64,000 nt of DNA. Origin: Methylobacterium nonmethylotrophicum (lineage in GTDB: Bacteria > Pseudomonadota > Alphaproteobacteria > Rhizobiales > Beijerinckiaceae). Under the pieces are notes generated by a model. That model was not told the origin of the DNA. It searched no databases and saw nothing but the letters and a program-made list of their open reading frames with translations. This document shows positions 17,159 to 28,259 of the stretch, piece after piece. Positions within the stretch are counted from its first letter, which is position 1. Each line of letters starts with the position of its first letter. Made by a program: the position numbers and the translations under genes. The stretch is from contig NZ_SRLB01000009.1 of the NCBI RefSeq assembly GCF_004745635.1, positions 124,001 to 188,000 on the forward strand, written 5' to 3'.

Positions 17159-17174
17159 GGGAATTCTCCTTGAG

Positions 17175-17852
17175 TCATCGGGAGGCCTCCGCGAGCCGGG
17201 CTGCCGCGTGGAGCAGGCGCAGGGCCGCGCAGGCGGCGCCGTAGCCGTTATCGATGTTGACGACCGCGATGCCCGGGGCGCAGCTCGCCAGGACCGCGTC
17301 GAGGGCGGCGCGCCCGCCCTCCGCGACGCCGTAGCCGACCGAGGTCGGCACCGCGATCACCGCCCCGGCTACGAGGCCGCCCAGGACGCTCGGCAGGGCC
17401 GCGTCCATGCCGGCGGCGCAGATCACCACCGGATGGGCCCGGATCTCCTCGATCCGCCGGGTCAGCCGCCATAGGCCCGCGACGCCGACATCGGCGATGA
17501 GCGTGGTGGCACGGCCCTGATAGGCGAGGGTGCGCTCCGCCTCGCGCGCCACCGGCACGTCCGAGGTGCCGGCCGCCACGATGGCGATGCGGGCCGGGCC
17601 CTCGACCCGCCTCGCCTCGCCGAAGAACGCGGTGCGCGAGACCGGGCAGTAATCGAGCCTGTCCCTGTACCGGAGGGCCGCGAAGCGCTCCGGGTCGAGG
17701 CGGGTGACGAGGAAGCGCGCGCCGCGCTCCTCGGCCGCCGCCAGGATGGCGTCGATCTGCGCCGGCGACTTGCCGGCGGCGAACACCGCCTCTTCGAGGC
17801 CGATCCGCTCAGGTCGGGCGAAGTCGAGGGTGAACTCGTCCTGCACACTCAC
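17175..17852 (-). CDS. larB: LarB, pyridinium-3,5-biscarboxylic acid mononucleotide synthase
   Basis: 225 residues from a GTG at 17852 that overlaps the larE stop (GTGA). LarB carboxylates and hydrolyses nicotinic acid adenine dinucleotide in the first step of nickel-pincer nucleotide cofactor synthesis. The C-terminal AIR-carboxylase-like domain is clear: IAIVAAGTSDVPVAREAERT, GVAGLWRL, VICAAGMDAALPSVLGGL, IAVPTSVGYGVAEGG and VVNIDNGYGAA. The N-terminal LDFARPERIGLEEAVFAAGK is typical of LarB. Third gene of larC-larE-larB. Confidence 0.93.
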   Translation of the reverse strand: MSVQDEFTLDFARPERIGLEEAVFAAGKSPAQIDAILAAAEERGARFLVTRLDPERFAALRYRDRLDYCPVSRTAFFGEARRVEGPARIAIVAAGTSDVPVAREAERTLAYQGRATTLIADVGVAGLWRLTRRIEEIRAHPVVICAAGMDAALPSVLGGLVAGAVIAVPTSVGYGVAEGGRAALDAVLASCAPGIAVVNIDNGYGAACAALRLLHAAARLAEASR

Positions 17853-18676
17853 CGGGGTGACCCTCCGGGTCGTGAACCGCCGGTCAGGAAGGCGCTGCCG
17901 GTACGATAGGGCGCGAAGGAGACCGGTGCGTCGGAGAGCCGGGCCGGGGCGCGCTCGGAGATACGGCGGCCGAGATCGGCCTGCGCCGTCTCCGGCAGGC
18001 TGGCGAGGCTCTGGGCATCGAGTTCGACCACGATGCCGGCGGCGCGCACCCGGCAGCGCACCGCACTCCTGGCGCCCGTCACGTCCAGGTCTTCGCCCAC
18101 GAGCCGCTCGACGGCGTGGATGAAGGCCAGGGTCTCGGGCTCGATGCGGATGCCGGTCTCGACCCGGCTCGACAGGCAGGGCGCGGCCGGCAGCTCCGCC
18201 ACCGCCCCGAGGCCGAGGTCGCGGGCGAGCGCCCGCACCATCGCCTTGCTGAAGGACGCCTCCACGAAGGGATGGCGCACCCCGTGCTCGCGGGCGGCGT
18301 CGAGGCCGGGGCGGTACTCGCCGAGGTCGTCGAGGTTGGCCCCCGAGACGATCCGGCGCTCGGTCACCCGGCGGATCGCCCCGTAGAGGTTGGTCTTGCA
18401 GAAGAAGCAGCGGTTGACCGGGTTGTCGCGGTAGGCGGGGTCGGCGAACTCGCCGGCCTCGATCACCCGGAGCCGCCAGCCCTCGCGGGCCGCCTCCGCC
18501 CGCACGCGCGCGGTCGCCTCGCCCGGAACCGCCGGAGAGACCGCATGGACCATCAGGGGCGGCTCGGGCGCGGTCCGATGCGCGATCGTCGCGAGCGTCA
18601 GGCTGTCGACCCCGCCGCTCACCGCGACGGCAACCGGCCCCAATCCCGACAGGACGGATTCGAGGCGTGCGCTCAT
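17849..18676 (-). CDS. larE: LarE, ATP-dependent sacrificial sulfur transferase
   Basis: 275 residues from ATG 18676, overlapping larC by 4 bp. LarE converts the biscarboxylate into the bis-thiocarboxylate of the nickel-pincer cofactor. The PP-loop SGGVDS is at residues 20-25. Cys167 in PAAPCLSSRV aligns with the sulfur-donating cysteine of the Lactiplantibacillus enzyme, so this is the sacrificial type. RCFFCKTNLYG (near 89-99) and SGANLDDLGEYRPG (111-124) are also family hallmarks. Confidence 0.94.
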   Translation of the reverse strand: MSARLESVLSGLGPVAVAVSGGVDSLTLATIAHRTAPEPPLMVHAVSPAVPGEATARVRAEAAREGWRLRVIEAGEFADPAYRDNPVNRCFFCKTNLYGAIRRVTERRIVSGANLDDLGEYRPGLDAAREHGVRHPFVEASFSKAMVRALARDLGLGAVAELPAAPCLSSRVETGIRIEPETLAFIHAVERLVGEDLDVTGARSAVRCRVRAAGIVVELDAQSLASLPETAQADLGRRISERAPARLSDAPVSFAPYRTGSAFLTGGSRPGGSPR

Positions 18677-19959
18677 CGCTGGTCCTCCGGCAGTTCGAGC
18701 GCCAGCCGCTCGGCCTCGCGGCGCAGGTCTTGGCGGGCGGCGTGGCCCTCCGTGCCCATCGCGTCGTCGGCCTCGGCCTTGGCGGTGCGCCCGCCCGGCC
18801 GCTCGACGCTCTTCACCCGCACGGGCCGGCCCGCCACCTCGACGGTGTCGAGGCGCCGCCGGAGCGCCGCGCCCGAGACGGTGTGGTGGCGAAGGCCGAT
18901 CGTGGTGGTCTCGCGGAAGCAGGCCTCGATCGCCTCCTCGATCGCGTCGGCCCGGGCGAGCGCCCGGACATGGGTCATCATCCGGCCCTTCTTGCCGAAG
19001 ACCGGCATCTGCACGACGTCGAAGATCTTGGGGTGCGCCCGTAGCCGGTCGAGCCCCATGGCGAGGTCCTCCGCCGACTGGTCGTCGACCTCGAACTCGA
19101 TGATGCCGAGCTCGCGGTGGCCGGGCGATCCGGTCTCGCCCTGCTCCTCGAAGGCCAGCACCCGCAGGACGTTGCTCAGGCCCGGCAGCACCTTGGTGCC
19201 GAAGCCGAGGCCGCTGCGCAGGAGGCGGCGCGGCCCGCTCCTGCGGGGCTGGTCGTCGCAGAGGTGGCGCAGGATCGCGGCGCCCGTCGGTGTCACGCGC
19301 TCGCCCGGCACGCCGTCGTCGACGGTGAGGAAGCCTTGGAGGAGCAGCGCGGTGGCCGGCGCGGGGACGGGCAGGGGCCCGTGCTGGGTCCGCACCCGGC
19401 CGGAGCCAAGGGGCAGGGCCGAGACGGACCAGGCCGTGGCACGAAGCGCGTCGACGAGATGCGCCGCCGCCACGATGTCGGCGATCGAGTCCCAGGCCCC
19501 GACTTCGTGGAACGCCACCTCCTCGACCGGGATGCCGTGCACCCGCGCCTCGGCCTGCGCCAGGTGCCCGAAGATCGCGAGCGCGTGGGCGAGCACGGCG
19601 GGGGAGAGCCCGCTCGCCTCGAGGTCGCGCCTGATCCCCGACCAGTGCCGGTGCGCGTGGCGGCCGCCGTCGTGGTGGTGGTGGCCGTGACGCTCGTGGT
19701 GCTCGTCGTGGCGGTGATGGTGGTGGCCATGGTCGTCGGCCGGATGCTCCGGCGCCTCGCCCTCCGGACCCGTCACGGCGAAGCGCCGGCCCTGGAGCAC
19801 GCCGTCGCCGTGGGCGAGGAGCGTGCAGGCGGTGCGGCCGCGACTCGCCCGCGCCACGCTCTCGCGCACGCCCGCCTCGTGCTCCGGAAAGGCGTCCAGG
19901 AGGGCCGCCACGACCATGTCGCCGGCCACGCCTCCGACGGCGTCGAGATGAATCTGCAT
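18673..19959 (-). CDS. larC: LarC, nickel insertion protein for the pincer cofactor
   Basis: 428 residues from ATG 19959, a single uninterrupted frame; in Lactiplantibacillus the same protein needs a programmed frameshift. It inserts nickel into the bis-thiocarboxylate using CTP. The N-terminal block MQIHLDAVGGVAGDMVVAAL is diagnostic. Residues 72-105 are a His-rich linker with clusters such as DDHGHHHHRHDEHH, a likely Ni-binding store. EVAFHEVGAWDSIADIV and RVTPTGAAIL are core LarC motifs. First gene of the lar operon; larA is not in the window. Confidence 0.95.
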   Translation of the reverse strand: MQIHLDAVGGVAGDMVVAALLDAFPEHEAGVRESVARASRGRTACTLLAHGDGVLQGRRFAVTGPEGEAPEHPADDHGHHHHRHDEHHERHGHHHHDGGRHAHRHWSGIRRDLEASGLSPAVLAHALAIFGHLAQAEARVHGIPVEEVAFHEVGAWDSIADIVAAAHLVDALRATAWSVSALPLGSGRVRTQHGPLPVPAPATALLLQGFLTVDDGVPGERVTPTGAAILRHLCDDQPRRSGPRRLLRSGLGFGTKVLPGLSNVLRVLAFEEQGETGSPGHRELGIIEFEVDDQSAEDLAMGLDRLRAHPKIFDVVQMPVFGKKGRMMTHVRALARADAIEEAIEACFRETTTIGLRHHTVSGAALRRRLDTVEVAGRPVRVKSVERPGGRTAKAEADDAMGTEGHAARQDLRREAERLALELPEDQR

Positions 19960-19986
19960 CGGGTCCTTCGATCGGGTTCGTCCCGG

Positions 19987-20008
19987 CGGCGTTAGACCTG
20001 TAACGCCG
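19987..20008. promoter_or_regulatory. Perfect dyad upstream of larC
   Basis: Arms CGGCGTTA (19987-19994) and TAACGCCG (20001-20008) are exact complements around GACCTG. The dyad ends 27 bp before the larC start in the 216-bp divergent space shared with the aldehyde dehydrogenase gene. It could be an operator or an RNA stem-loop in the lar leader. It does not match the known NikR operator as I remember it. Confidence 0.5.
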
Positions 20009-20175
20009 GTCGGGGGCACATCGGCCCAATGACCCCCACGGCAAGCGCCGGCCCCTCGGGACAGACCGTCGCAGCGGGGACGGCGCCGAATTTTCTCGGG
20101 CAGCCGGTGGATCATCCCCCGCCCGGCGGGGCATAAGCCCGCCCCACACCCGCCACACAGGAGAGGACGCGACCC

Positions 20176-21759
20176 ATGCCCATCACCGGAGAGAACCTGA
20201 TCGGCGCCGCGACCCGCCGCGGCGCAGGCGAGACGTTCCGCGCCGTCGAGGCCGCGACCGGCAACAGCCTGGAGCCGGCCTTCGCCTCGGCGACGCCCAC
20301 CGATGTCGAGCGGGCCTGCGCGCTCGCCGCCGAGGCCTTCGACAGCTACCGCGAGACCTCGCTCGAGGACCGTGCCCGCTTCCTCGAGGCGGTGGCGGAC
20401 GCCATCGTCGCCATCGGCGACGAGCTGATCGTGCGCTGCATGGCCGAGAGCGGCCTGCCGCGGGCGCGCCTCGAGGGCGAGCGCGGCCGCACCGTCGGCC
20501 AGCTCAAGATGTTCGCCGGGGTGGTGCGCGACGGCGGCTTCCTCGAGGCCCGCATCGATCCGGCCCAACCCGACCGCAAGCCGCTGCCGCGCCCGGACCT
20601 GCGCCTGCGCCAGATCGCCGTCGGCCCGGTCGCGGTGTTCGGCGCCTCGAACTTCCCGCTCGCCTTCTCGGTCGCGGGCGGCGACACCGCCTCGGCGCTC
20701 GCCGCCGGCTGCCCGGTGGTCGCCAAGGCGCACCCCGCCCATCCCGGCACCTCGGAGCTCGTCGGCCGCGCGGTGCAGGCGGCGGTGAAGGAATGCGGCC
20801 TGCCGGAGGGCGTGTTCTCGCTCCTCATGGATTCCGGCATCGCGGTCGGCCAGGCGCTGGTGGCCGATCCGCGCATCGCGGCGGTCGGCTTCACCGGCTC
20901 GCGCCGCGGCGGCGTCGCGCTGATGCAGGCGGCGGCTGCCCGCACGCAGCCGATTCCCGTCTATGCCGAGATGAGCAGCATCAACCCGGTCGTCCTGCTG
21001 CCGGCGGCGCTCGAGGCCCGCGGCCGCGACATCGGCCGTGCCTTCGTGGGCTCGCTCACCCTCGGCTCGGGCCAGTTCTGCACCAATCCGGGCCTGATCC
21101 TGGCGGTGGAGAGCGCCGGCCTCGACGGCTTCCTGCAGGCGGCCTCCGCCGCCCTCAGGGAGACCCAGGCCGCCACGATGCTGACGCCCGGCATCCACAA
21201 GGCCTATTGCGCCGGCGTCGCGGCGCTCGAGGCCAACCCCGCCGTGACCACGCTGGCGCAGGGCCTCGCCGGCGGCACGCATCAGGGCCAGGCGGCGCTC
21301 TTCTCCACCACGGCGCAAGCCTTCCTCGCCGACCACAGTCTCGCCGAGGAGGTCTTCGGCGCCGCCTCCCTGGTGGTGCGCTGCCCCGACCTCGCGGCGA
21401 TCCGCGCGGTGCTGGAGCGGCTGGAGGGCCAGCTCACCGCGGCCGTGCATCTCGACGAGGGCGACCACGACGCCGCCCGGGCGCTGCTGCCGGTGCTGGA
21501 GCGCCGGGTCGGCCGCATCCTGGTCAACGGCTTCGGCACCGGCGTCGAGGTCGGCCACGCGATGGTGCATGGCGGGCCCTACCCGGCGACCTCGGACGGC
21601 CGCACCACCTCGGTCGGCAGCCTGGCGATCCACCGCTTCCTGCGGCCCGTGAGCTACCAGGATCTCCCCGAGGCCCTGCTGCCGGCGGCTCTGCGCGACG
21701 GCAACCCGCTCAAGCTGTGGCGGCGGCAGGACGGGAAACTCGTGGCGCCGGGGGCGTGA
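20176..21759 (+). CDS. NADP-dependent aldehyde dehydrogenase, alpha-ketoglutarate semialdehyde dehydrogenase type
   Basis: 527 residues from ATG 20176, SD AGGAGAGGA. ALDH catalytic residues are present: Asn159 in [10 protein letters not shown], Glu265 in [10 protein letters not shown] and Cys302 in [10 protein letters not shown]. The long form, the early block [11 protein letters not shown] and the ending [21 protein letters not shown] match the 2,5-dioxopentanoate dehydrogenase group used in hexarate or pentose oxidation. No sugar-acid dehydratase lies nearby, so the pathway in this organism is not shown. Divergent from the lar operon. Confidence 0.88.
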   Translation: MPITGENLIGAATRRGAGETFRAVEAATGNSLEPAFASATPTDVERACALAAEAFDSYRETSLEDRARFLEAVADAIVAIGDELIVRCMAESGLPRARLEGERGRTVGQLKMFAGVVRDGGFLEARIDPAQPDRKPLPRPDLRLRQIAVGPVAVFGASNFPLAFSVAGGDTASALAAGCPVVAKAHPAHPGTSELVGRAVQAAVKECGLPEGVFSLLMDSGIAVGQALVADPRIAAVGFTGSRRGGVALMQAAAARTQPIPVYAEMSSINPVVLLPAALEARGRDIGRAFVGSLTLGSGQFCTNPGLILAVESAGLDGFLQAASAALRETQAATMLTPGIHKAYCAGVAALEANPAVTTLAQGLAGGTHQGQAALFSTTAQAFLADHSLAEEVFGAASLVVRCPDLAAIRAVLERLEGQLTAAVHLDEGDHDAARALLPVLERRVGRILVNGFGTGVEVGHAMVHGGPYPATSDGRTTSVGSLAIHRFLRPVSYQDLPEALLPAALRDGNPLKLWRRQDGKLVAPGA

Positions 21760-21805
21760 GCCGTCTCCCGGCGGGCGCAGGGCTGTCGGGATACGAGACT
21801 GGCGC

Positions 21806-21839
21806 GGGATCCCCTCTCCCGTGTGGGAGAGGGGATCCC
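21806..21839. repeat. Perfect 15-bp-arm hairpin, dispersed intergenic element
   Basis: GGGATCCCCTCTCCC and its exact complement flank a GTGT loop, just after the aldehyde dehydrogenase stop. Related sequences occur at 36704-36735 and 57962-58023. It could act as a transcription terminator without a U-tract. Confidence 0.75.
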
Positions 21840-21976
21840 GTGCCTGATCCTTAGAGGATTGGAGAGGGGTAACCCGCGCCTCGTCCGGCGGACGCCGGAA
21901 CGCCCCCGCGCACCACAGGGCCCGGAACTCACCCCCTGTATCCCCGTTGGTCGCCGCATCAGCAGGAGCGCGCGCC

Positions 21977-22210
21977 ATGGTCGATACCAGCAGCATCAAG
22001 GAGCACATGCCGGTCGTCGGCTCCGACGGCGGCCATGTCGGCACGATCGACCACCTCGACGGGCAGCGGATCAAGCTGACCAGGACCGACCCGGCGGCGG
22101 GCGGACGCCATCACTTCATCCACGTCGATTCCATCGCCAGCGTCGAGGGCGGGCAGGTGCGCCTCAACCGCACCACCGACGAGGCCAAGGACGAGTGGGC
22201 GACGGCCTGA
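21977..22210 (+). CDS. DUF2171 family protein
   Basis: 77 residues from ATG 21977, SD AGCAGGAG. A single compact PRC-barrel-like DUF2171 domain: IKEHMPVVGSDGGHVGTIDHLDG, then RIKLTRTDP, then HHFIHVDSIASVEGG. Members are small cytoplasmic proteins of unknown role, abundant in Methylobacterium relatives. The next gene starts 35 bp later and may be co-transcribed. Confidence 0.85.
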   Translation: MVDTSSIKEHMPVVGSDGGHVGTIDHLDGQRIKLTRTDPAAGGRHHFIHVDSIASVEGGQVRLNRTTDEAKDEWATA

Positions 22211-22245
22211 GGGCTTTCAGCCGAGCGCGCGCGAGGAGCATGACG

Positions 22246-22734
22246 ATGAGCATCTTCGGGTCGATCATGACCAGGATCTTCGGCGGCCCCGCGGCCGCCC
22301 AGGCCGCCGCCCCGCACGCGGCCGAGATGCCGACCGTCGCGGCGGGGGGCGGCACCGGCCGGGGCGGGCCGTCCGGCGGCGCGAGCAGCGCCGCGGTCCC
22401 GGCGATGAGCGGGGCGCCGTCCCCGGTGGCCAACGACCCGACGGCGGGCACGCCGGCCGGGGTGGATGTCGGCGCGGTGCTGCGGGACCTCGCCGCCCGG
22501 TCGGGGCAGACGCTCGACTACCGGCGCTCGATCGTCGACCTGATGAAGCTGCTCGGTCTCGACAGCAGCCTGCCGGCCCGCCAGGAGCTGGCGCGCGAGC
22601 TGCACTATCCCGGCGACACGGGCGATTCCGCCGCGATGAACGTCTGGTTGCACGGGCAGGTGATGCGCAAGCTCGCCGAGAATGGCGGCCATGTCCCGAA
22701 GGAGCTGATGCCGGACGACCGGCCGCAGGCCTAA
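22246..22734 (+). CDS. DUF3597 family protein
   Basis: 162 residues. MSIFGSIMTRIFGGPAAAQA is the typical DUF3597 opening, so ATG 22246 is chosen over ATG 22240; SD GAGGAGC fits. A low-complexity Ala/Gly/Pro linker (about residues 15-75) leads to the conserved C-terminal domain VDVGAVLRDLAARSGQTLDYRRSIVDLMKLLGLDSS, described here in part: it ends in MRKLAENGGHVPKELM. Function unknown; the fold is helical and reminiscent of LysM-neighbour proteins. Confidence 0.87.
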   Translation: MSIFGSIMTRIFGGPAAAQAAAPHAAEMPTVAAGGGTGRGGPSGGASSAAVPAMSGAPSPVANDPTAGTPAGVDVGAVLRDLAARSGQTLDYRRSIVDLMKLLGLDSSLPARQELARELHYPGDTGDSAAMNVWLHGQVMRKLAENGGHVPKELMPDDRPQA

Positions 22735-22857
22735 CCGGGGGGTATCTTGCGGCGGAGCGGTGATCCGCCAAGGGACGGACGGGCGATCGTGCGGCAGGTT
22801 GCCAACGGATGATGCAACCCGACGCGCATCTTTGAGTTAGGTTAACGATCCTGGACG

Positions 22858-22887
22858 AAAAAAGGGCCGCCCACGAGAAGGCGGCCC
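22858..22887 (-). terminator. Intrinsic terminator, minus strand
   Basis: On the minus strand GGGCCGCC pairs with GGCGGCCC across an 8-base loop and is followed by six T. No annotated minus-strand gene ends here, so it must serve an unrecognised transcript starting to its right. Confidence 0.7.
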
Positions 22888-23004
22888 GAGTCTGGGGAGG
22901 AAACGCCCGAGGAGGGCGCGAGCAGCGCAGCGGCATCGCCACCGCCCTGCACAGGACAAACCCGGTCCCCTGCCGCGCGGTTCCCGGGCGGGAACTGCGA
23001 CCAA

Positions 23005-23030
23005 GGTCCGCTCTCGCGGGCCTTTTTTTT
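23005..23030 (+). terminator. Intrinsic terminator, plus strand
   Basis: GGTCCGC pairs with GCGGGCC (one G-U pair) across TCTC, followed by eight T. It can end transcripts from the DUF2171/DUF3597 genes or from a plus-strand small RNA. Confidence 0.7.
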
Positions 23031-23180
23031 GCCGCGTTCGGCTGAAGCGGCCGCCCCATGGCAGTGTGTTAGATCTTGCGGATCAGATCGTGATGGTATG
23101 GATCGTGCGACCGCATCCGGGATCGCGACCCTGACCGCGCCCGCGCGGTCCGGCGGCAACCCCGACACGTCTTGAGTCCC

Positions 23181-24383
23181 ATGCCCGAGATCGACACGAA
23201 GGCCTTCCTGCGCGGCCTGCACGAATTGCGCGGAATCGGCCGTTTCCGCACCGGCGTGCACCGTCCGACCTACTCGCCCCAGGACATGGAGTCCCGTCGC
23301 TGGCTGATGCGGCGCCTGGAGGAATGCGGGCTTGCGCCCACGATCGACGGCGTCGGGACCGTTCTCGGGCGGCATCCGGGGCGAGGCCCGCACCTCCTCG
23401 TCGGCAGCCACATCGAGAGCCAGAACGAGGCCGGCTGGCTCGACGGGGCGCTCGGCGTCGTGGCCGGGATCGCGCTGGCCCGGGCCGGGCTGCCGGTCGA
23501 CGTCATCGCCTTCGCGGACGAGGAGGGGCATTTCGACGTCGGCTTCCTCGGCAGCCGCTCGGCCATCGGCGAGGTGACCGAGGCCGAGATCGACCGGAGC
23601 CGCAACCGCACCGACGGCACGCCCCTGCGCGAGGCGCTGTCCGCCGCCGGTCTCGCCGGCCTGCCGCGGATGCAGCTCGAGGCCGGGCGCTACCGCGGCT
23701 TCCTCGAGATGCATATCGAGCAGGGCACGCAGCTCGAATCGGCGGCTTTGCGCCTCGGGATCGTGACCGGCATCGTGGCGATCTGGCAGTGGCGGATCGT
23801 CATCGAGGGCCAGCAGGACCATGCCGGCGGCACCACCATGGCGGAGCGCCGGGATGCGGGGCTCACCGCCGTGCGCCTGCTCGCCGCCATCGACCAGGCC
23901 TTCCCGACGGTCTGCGGCGAGCGCAGCACCTGGACCACCGGCCGCATCAGCCTCGATCCCGGCGCGCCGAGCATCATCCCGGGCCGGGCCGAGATCCTGT
24001 TCCAGTTCCGCGACGTTTCCGTGCCGGTGCTGGAGCGGATGGAGGCGACCCTGCGGGCGCTGATCCGCGAGAGCAACCGGCGCGAGCGCTGCACCGCGAC
24101 CCTCCAGGAAATCTCCCGCGCCACCCCGGCCCTGTGCGATCCGGGCCTGATGGGGGCGCTCACGCAGGCGGCCGAGGCCCTGTGTCCCGGCGGCTGGCAG
24201 GCGATGCCGTCCGGCGCCGGCCACGACGCGCAGAACGTCGCCAAGGTGATGCCCGCCGCGATGCTGTTCGTGCCCTCGATCGGCGGCATCAGCCATCACT
24301 GGGCCGAGGACACGAAGGAGGACGACCTGGCTCTCGGCGTGCGGGTGCTGGGGGCGGCGGCCGAGCGGGTGCTGGCGGGGTAA
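23181..24383 (+). CDS. M20-family amidohydrolase (allantoate amidohydrolase / N-carbamoyl-amino-acid hydrolase type)
   Basis: 400 residues from ATG 23181. The binuclear metal site is visible: GSHIESQNEAGWLDGALGV (His and Asp ligands), FADEEGHFDVGFLGSR (Glu pair) and EMHIEQGTQLES, with the late His in GISHHWAEDT. The dimerisation-domain motif GQQDHAGGTTMAERRDAG is characteristic of the hydantoinase/carbamoylase branch. It would cleave a carbamoyl or ureido group from an amino acid or allantoate. No purine or hydantoin genes are adjacent, so the substrate stays open. Glutathione peroxidase follows after 36 bp. Confidence 0.88.
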   Translation: MPEIDTKAFLRGLHELRGIGRFRTGVHRPTYSPQDMESRRWLMRRLEECGLAPTIDGVGTVLGRHPGRGPHLLVGSHIESQNEAGWLDGALGVVAGIALARAGLPVDVIAFADEEGHFDVGFLGSRSAIGEVTEAEIDRSRNRTDGTPLREALSAAGLAGLPRMQLEAGRYRGFLEMHIEQGTQLESAALRLGIVTGIVAIWQWRIVIEGQQDHAGGTTMAERRDAGLTAVRLLAAIDQAFPTVCGERSTWTTGRISLDPGAPSIIPGRAEILFQFRDVSVPVLERMEATLRALIRESNRRERCTATLQEISRATPALCDPGLMGALTQAAEALCPGGWQAMPSGAGHDAQNVAKVMPAAMLFVPSIGGISHHWAEDTKEDDLALGVRVLGAAAERVLAG

Positions 24384-24419
24384 GGAGACCCTGGCTGCCG
24401 GGTGGGGCATAAGCGGACC

Positions 24420-24911
<492 letters not shown>

Positions 24912-24984
24912 GGCCATCATCCGGCCAAAATGGCCGAGCTAGTCCCATGGGGTGACGAGGTCCCGTCGCCCTGGACGCAGAACC

Positions 24985-25686
24985 ATGCCGCTCTCCCGCC
25001 GCACCCTCCTTGCCGCCTCCCTGGCGGCCATCCCCGCCCTCGCCACCAGGGCCCAGGCGCAGGCCGAGGGACAGTGGCGCGCGGTCACCGGCGACAACGG
25101 CCAGCCGATCCCCAACACCCGCCTGCCGGGCGAGCTCGCCTCCGAGATCGGCCGTCTGCGCGGCGTGACCTGGCTCGGGCCGCGGGAGGCCTCGGTCACG
25201 CTCTACGAGTTCTTCGACTACAACTGCCCGTGGTGCCGGGCGGCGGCGCGCGACCTCGACGACCTGGTCACGACCAACCCGGACCTGCGGCTGGGCCTCG
25301 TCAACAACCCGATCCTCTCGGTGCAGTCGGCCCAGGCCGCGAAGGTGGCGCTGGCGGTGCAGCGCGCCGGCGGCTCGCCGGCGACCGCGAAGCTCTACGC
25401 CACGCTCCTCGGGCCCGGCACATCCGGGCGCATCGACGGGCCCCGGGCGCTCGACGCCGCGGCGCGCCTCGGCCACGACCGGGCGGGGATCGAGCAGGCG
25501 GCGGATTCGGACGAGGTGCGGGACGCCCTCAAGGAGCAGATGCGGCTCGCCGCGAATCTCGGCCTGCACGCGACCCCGTCCTACGTCGTCGGCACCTCGG
25601 CGCTGCTCGGCTATCCGGGACCCAGGAGCCTCGCCCGGGTGATCGCGGCGGTGGCCGAGTGCGACGAGATCGCCTGCGCGAGCTGA
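24985..25686 (+). CDS. Periplasmic DsbA-like thiol-disulfide protein
   Basis: 233 residues from ATG 24985. The N-terminus LSRRTLLAASLAAIPALATR is a Tat- or Sec-type signal. The thioredoxin fold carries Cys81-Pro-Trp-Cys84 in EFFDYNCPWCR and a cis-proline block LHATPSYVVG. This matches the DsbA/Com1-like proteins of alphaproteobacteria, which oxidise or isomerise cysteines in exported proteins. A further Cys pair near the C-terminus (ECDEIACAS) is unusual. Its stop is 376 bp before atpH. Confidence 0.88.
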   Translation: MPLSRRTLLAASLAAIPALATRAQAQAEGQWRAVTGDNGQPIPNTRLPGELASEIGRLRGVTWLGPREASVTLYEFFDYNCPWCRAAARDLDDLVTTNPDLRLGLVNNPILSVQSAQAAKVALAVQRAGGSPATAKLYATLLGPGTSGRIDGPRALDAAARLGHDRAGIEQAADSDEVRDALKEQMRLAANLGLHATPSYVVGTSALLGYPGPRSLARVIAAVAECDEIACAS

Positions 25687-26062
25687 TCCGCCCCGGCGGG
25701 AAGGCAGAATCGTTCGGAAACCCGGCCGAAACCTGTGCACGGCCGGAGACCGGCGCCGCGCGCCGCCATCGGCGCGACCCCCGCGCGCGATCCGACCATC
25801 GTCGAACCGGCGCCGCCGGACCATCGCGGGGCACCCTCGGGCGGGTTTAAGCCCACGCCCCGCCTCGCGATTGCGCGCGCGCCCGCTCGCCTTGCGCCCC
25901 CCGTGAACCCATGCTAGGCCGGCGCCGCGCCGGGGGAGGGGGCTGTCTCCTCGCGCCGGAGCCTTTCCCATCATCGACGGGCCGCGCGCCGCCGCCGCTC
26001 TTTTCCAAGACCGGCGCGATGCGGCCGGACCCGTCGGGCCAGGACACGAAGAGAGAGCGCTG
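25687..26062 (+). promoter_or_regulatory. Upstream region of the atp operon
   Basis: 376 bp without a gene. A possible alphaproteobacterial promoter is TTGCGC (25892-25897) and CTAGGC (25914-25919) with 16-bp spacing; the match is weak. Otherwise ordinary GC-rich sequence. Confidence 0.3.
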
Positions 26063-26635
26063 GTGGCTCAGAACGCATCGGAATCGGGTTCTCCCCTGGC
26101 GGGCGTGGCCGGGCGGTACGCCTCGGCGTTGTTCGAGCTCGCCCGCGACGAGCGGGCCGTCGACGCGGTGGCCGAGGGGCTCGATCGGTTCGACGCCCTG
26201 CTGGCCGAGAGCGCCGACCTGCGGCGCCTCGTGCGCAGCCCGGCCTTCTCGGCCGAGGACCAGGTCAAGGCGATCGAGGCGGTGCTTGCCAAGGCCGGGA
26301 TCCAGGGCCTGGCCGCCAACTTCATCCGCCTGTCGGCCGCCAACCGCCGGCTCTTCGCCCTGCCGGACATGATCCGCGCCTATCGCGAGCTGGTGCGCGA
26401 ATCGAAGGGCATCGTCCGCGCCGAGGTGCGGCTCGCCGAGCAGCCGTCCGACGCGGTGCTCCAGGACATCAAGGCGTCCTTGCGTGACGTCGCCAAGGCC
26501 GAGGTCGACCTCGACCTGCGCATCGACCCGAGCCTGATCGGCGGCATCGTCGTCAAGCTCGGCAGCCGCATGGTCGACGCCTCCTTGCGCACCAAGCTCA
26601 ACAGCATCCGCCTGGCGATGCAGGGCGCCCGCTAA
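26063..26635 (+). CDS. atpH: F1F0 ATP synthase delta subunit
   Basis: 190 residues from a GTG at 26063 with purine-rich SD AAGAGAGAG. OSCP/delta family: [16 protein letters not shown] at the N-terminus, [16 protein letters not shown] in the middle, and the C-terminal block [29 protein letters not shown] seen in part as [13 protein letters not shown]. It joins the F1 head to the b stalk. First gene of atpHAGDC, the arrangement typical of alphaproteobacteria where F0 genes sit elsewhere. Confidence 0.95.
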   Translation: MAQNASESGSPLAGVAGRYASALFELARDERAVDAVAEGLDRFDALLAESADLRRLVRSPAFSAEDQVKAIEAVLAKAGIQGLAANFIRLSAANRRLFALPDMIRAYRELVRESKGIVRAEVRLAEQPSDAVLQDIKASLRDVAKAEVDLDLRIDPSLIGGIVVKLGSRMVDASLRTKLNSIRLAMQGAR

Positions 26636-26699
26636 GGCCCCCGACGCACCCGCCGCTTCTGAACAACGCCCGACACCGAAAGAACGAGGGAAGGTCCAG

Positions 26700-28229
<1,530 letters not shown>

Positions 28230-28259
28230 GCTTCCGGCTCGACAGCAAGGGACTCTCCG

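Larger units (their letters stand above)
22735..23180. other. Intergenic region with two facing terminators and a possible small RNA
   Basis: 446 bp with no convincing protein gene. It holds a minus-strand intrinsic terminator (22858-22887) and a plus-strand one (23005-23030). The minus strand between them contains TTTCCTCCCC a few bases before the terminator hairpin, a layout seen in some alphaproteobacterial small RNAs with exposed anti-Shine-Dalgarno loops. No clear promoter was found. Confidence 0.4.

Noticed and set aside
18673..22074. 1133-codon minus-strand frame through larC and beyond
   Set aside because: Only the larC part is real; the rest is antisense to the aldehyde dehydrogenase gene.
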